Positions 61,850 through 64,000 of a stretch of DNA of 64,000 nucleotides are shown piece after piece. Each line of letters starts with the position of its first letter. The stretch's first letter is position 1. Made by a program: the position numbers and the translations under genes. Source of the stretch: Ensifer sesbaniae (GTDB lineage Bacteria; Pseudomonadota; Alphaproteobacteria; Rhizobiales; Rhizobiaceae). The notes under the pieces were generated by a model. It saw only the letters and a program-made list of their open reading frames with translations. It searched no databases and had not been told where the DNA came from. The stretch lies in assembly GCF_013283665.1 (NCBI RefSeq), contig NZ_JABEKU010000001.1, positions 1-64,000 of the forward strand, read 5' to 3'.

Positions 61850-63042
61850 TGGACGACGATGACGATGCAAAACCCTCTAGATAGATCATAATCGAGCGAC
61901 GCTCGCCGGGCGCCGCGAGTTCTTCAAGACCATAGGCAACGCGGCGGCTGCCACCCTGGCGGCGGCGGCGGTGCCAGGCACGGCTTCAGCACAGGACGCC
62001 CAGGGCCCAGAGGCTCGCAACCCCTACGGTGGCGGCCCCGGCACGGGTCTTACTTATCCGCCTTACTACCAGCCGACGCCGAGCCTGAAGAACAACAACA
62101 CCTATTTTCCTGGAACGGAGGAACTCGCCGCGGCAGCACGCCGATTCCACAGGTGCCGTTCCAGACGGTCAACGACATCTTCTGACCCACCTGCACATCG
62201 ATCACTACGCCGACCTGCCCTATCTCTTCGGCTTCGCGCCGTGGATGGGCCGATGGAAGCTGTTGCGTGTGCATGGTCCCTCCGGCCGCACGCCGAAGGA
62301 TGGAACCAGAGCCATGATCGACGGCATGAAGATCATGACCCACTGGCATACGGACAGTTTCAACAGCTTTCCGATCGGCGATGGCTATGAGGTCGAGGAC
62401 ACGAAGGATGGAGCCTCTGCCCACCGGCTGGACTGGAACGGGCTTTCCTTCGTCTGGACCGGTGACGGCAAGCCCGATGCGCTGACGGCGATGCTCGCGA
62501 AGGGCGTCGATGTGTTCGTCACCGAGACGCGGCTGACCACGCTGAAATACGGCATGCCGCCGATCATGACCAACATGACGATCGATTCGGCGCACACGCC
62601 CCACTACGCGACGGGCTATCTGTTCAAACAGGTCAATCCGCGCGCGGCGATGGCAACCCACGTCGCCTTTGACGAGGGCGAGGTTTCCGAGATTGTTGCG
62701 GGATTTCGCGTGCACTGGCCGGGACTCTTCCAGTTTGGCGCGCCCGACGACGTCGTCGTCAACGTGACGATGGATGCGATCTGGACGCGGAAGGCGGCGT
62801 TGCCGGATTCGGCCTCGCCCGTCAGGCCCAGCCCAAGCGAGGCGATCGCACTGTTCGATTTGTCCCTTAAAAACACAGAGGTGAAGTTCCCCAGTCCGCG
62901 CCACAGTGTCGAGGCCGTTCAGGAACAGTTCGTCCGCGATCAGGAGTTCGACCTGCACCTCTACTATCCGAAGGATGTCTAGCGCGAACCGGTGAGGAAC
63001 TTTCCCTACGATTTTGAGATCGATGTGAAGGACATGGTCAAG
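61850..63042 (+). pseudogene. Tat-exported MBL-fold metallohydrolase, broken and truncated
   Basis: Pieces in changed frames: a Tat-type start (LAGRREFFKTIGNAAAATLA), YQPTPSLKNNNTYFPGTEEL, LTHLHIDHYADLPYLFGFAP (the H-x-H-x-DH metal motif), WHTDSFNSFPIGDGYEVE, then directly TKDGASAHRLDWNGLSFVWT. About 30 residues are therefore deleted. It continues to LFQFGAPDDVVVNVTMDAIW and YYPKDV, then a TAG at 62980-62982, then REPVRNFPYDFEIDVKDMVK. It is cut at 63043 by the long direct repeat. It resembles GntH-like MBL proteins. The start codon is also lost. Confidence 0.75.
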
Positions 63043-63302
63043 CGCAGCCCTGGAATTCAAGCCACGCCGCAGGCCCGGTGTCGCGCCCGCTCCGCTTTAA
63101 CGGCGAGACCTATTCCGGGATCAATGTCTTGACCCTTTGGGCATCCGCGATGGAGCGCAGCTTGCCAACAACAGCCAAAGCCCAGATTAACGTTCCCAAT
63201 CTTGCGAGGCGGTTCGTCGAACATCTGATCGAAATAGGCGTGGCAAATTGCCAGTCTTGTGTATGGCGTCCCGGAACGTTCGCGGCATATTTTGTAAAAT
63301 AA
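63043..63302 (+). pseudogene. ArdC-like fragment, second copy
   Basis: The same residual ArdC segment as in copy A (SRPLRFNGETYSGINVLTLW) and the same unrelated tail ending FAAYFVK. It lacks the first 25-30 ArdC residues that copy A still has. Confidence 0.7.
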
Positions 63303-63339
63303 GCTAAAATCCATTCGACAGAATAGGCTAAGAACTGTA

Positions 63340-63354
63340 TAGCTTAATAAGCTA
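63340..63354 (+). promoter_or_regulatory. Palindrome TAGCTT-AAT-AAGCTA, second copy
   Basis: Identical to 1880-1894 and at the same distance from the Fic start. The base right after it differs between copies (A at 1896, G at 63356), as do two further bases before the start codon. Confidence 0.5.
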
Positions 63355-63405
63355 AGGAGCGTCTTGCACGAAAAGCTAACTTCTATAGGAGAGGACGGCC
63401 CGCTC

Positions 63406-64000
63406 ATGGCAAGCCCGCAGCAAAAACTTGCGGAATCGCTGGAGGCGCTCAAGGCGCTTCAGGATCGCGGCGCGGTCGCAATCCGCGCCGCCGACCTCAC
63501 CCGCACACACCGCGAACGCCTGCTCAAGAACGGCTTTCTGCAAGAGGTCATGAAAGGCTGGTACATTCCGGGCAGGCCCGACGAGGCAGGGGAGACGACC
63601 GCCTGGTACGCTTCGTTCTGGGATTTTTGCGCGGCTTATCTGCGCGAGCGTTTTGGCAGCGAGTGGAGCCTCTCGCCCGAGCAATCGCTCTCCTTTCATG
63701 CCGGCAACCGCGCCGTGCCGGCGCAGCTTCTCGTGCGCTCGCCAAAGGCGAGGAACCGGGCGACCTCGCTCGCGCATAACAATTCAGTTTTCGATGTCAG
63801 GGCGAGCCTGCCGGAAGGCGGCGCGCGCGAAGAGCGCGACGGGCTGATCCTGTTCTCGCTGCCGGCCGCCCTTGTTGCTTGCTCGCCAACGGTATTCAGG
63901 CAAAACCCGATCGATGCGCGAACCGCGCTTGCGATGGTCACCGATGCCTCCGGCGTGCTGGAGATATTGCTGCGCGGGGACCACAGCGTGATCGCCGGAC
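63406..64000 (+). CDS. Fic family protein, second copy, cut by the window end
   Basis: The first 198 codons match the protein starting at 1946, with one change (Val14 to Ala, from T1986 to C63446). Only the AbiEi-like N-terminal region is inside the window. Whether the Fic domain follows intact cannot be judged here. Confidence 0.85.
   Translation, partial: MASPQQKLAESLEALKALQDRGAVAIRAADLTRTHRERLLKNGFLQEVMKGWYIPGRPDEAGETTAWYASFWDFCAAYLRERFGSEWSLSPEQSLSFHAGNRAVPAQLLVRSPKARNRATSLAHNNSVFDVRASLPEGGAREERDGLILFSLPAALVACSPTVFRQNPIDARTALAMVTDASGVLEILLRGDHSVIAG

Larger units (their letters stand above)
63043..64000 (+). repeat. Long direct repeat, copy B (partner at 1583-2540)
   Basis: Begins abruptly at 63043 inside the MBL-fold remnant (shared CGCAGCCCTGGAATTCAA) and runs past the window end. 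In copy A the upstream sequence continues the ArdC N-terminus, while here it does not. Copy A therefore looks like the original context of the left boundary and copy B like the derived junction. Confidence 0.97.

Overview
The window looks like an accessory island of a rhizobial alphaproteobacterium (Hyphomicrobiales). It opens with the tail of an rRNA operon of rhizobial type (5S rRNA, then initiator tRNA-fMet). Downstream lies about 60 kb of GC-rich DNA rich in catabolic, efflux and stress genes, with many transposase fragments and decayed genes. I cannot name a species from sequence alone.

Layout. 1-810: end of the rRNA operon. 837-6773: mobile and defence-like debris (IS110 and IS66 fragments, an ArdC fragment, a HEPN tail) around two intact genes, a Fic protein with an AbiEi-like N-terminus and an AAA/DUF4143 ATPase. 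7086-13264: a compact candidate RiPP locus with a divergent haem-oxygenase-like (HDO-type) oxidase gene, a 67-aa precursor-like peptide, YcaO, TfuA and a cyclase-like/NB-ARC/TPR regulator, the last four overlapping or nearly so. 13891-16775: a TetR regulator next to a DUF2092 protein and a low-complexity secreted protein, with related palindromes at both promoters. 17338-20293: remnants of beta-oxidation genes with one intact thiolase. 20437-35472: an aromatic or phenolic catabolic cluster with a FadL porin, CoA ligase, three VOC-fold proteins including an extradiol-type dioxygenase, FAH hydrolase, GST, a two-subunit molybdenum enzyme of the pyrogallol transhydroxylase/resorcinol hydroxylase type, a TfdB-like flavin monooxygenase and two TetR regulators.

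36278-47243: a block with patatin and ABC remnants, a PF10091 glycosidase, YqjD/YqjE-like membrane proteins, a coiled-coil protein, a frameshifted PPK2 and a HlyD/RbbA/ABC-2 exporter. It is bracketed by a diverged 0.39-kb direct repeat. 47784-55176: an RND efflux operon (two adaptors, pump, lipoprotein hydrolase) divergent from its likely TetR regulator. 55277-59304: AI-2E/PerM transporter, PPK2 and SulP transporter. 59590-63042: an att-like repeat, a Tn3-type fragment, a second DUF2092 pair and a broken Tat-dependent MBL-fold gene. 63043-64000: a second, 99.5% identical copy of 1583-2540, so about 61.5 kb is bracketed by long direct repeats.

Two structural themes stand out. First, the 3' end of tRNA-fMet (GCCCCCGCAACCAAA) recurs at 13355 and, with one mismatch, at 59643, which fits serial island integration at that tRNA. 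Second, four perfect FNR/FixK-type boxes (and one imperfect) occur only between 36 and 60.3 kb, three of them just upstream of genes, which fits an oxygen-responsive stress module.
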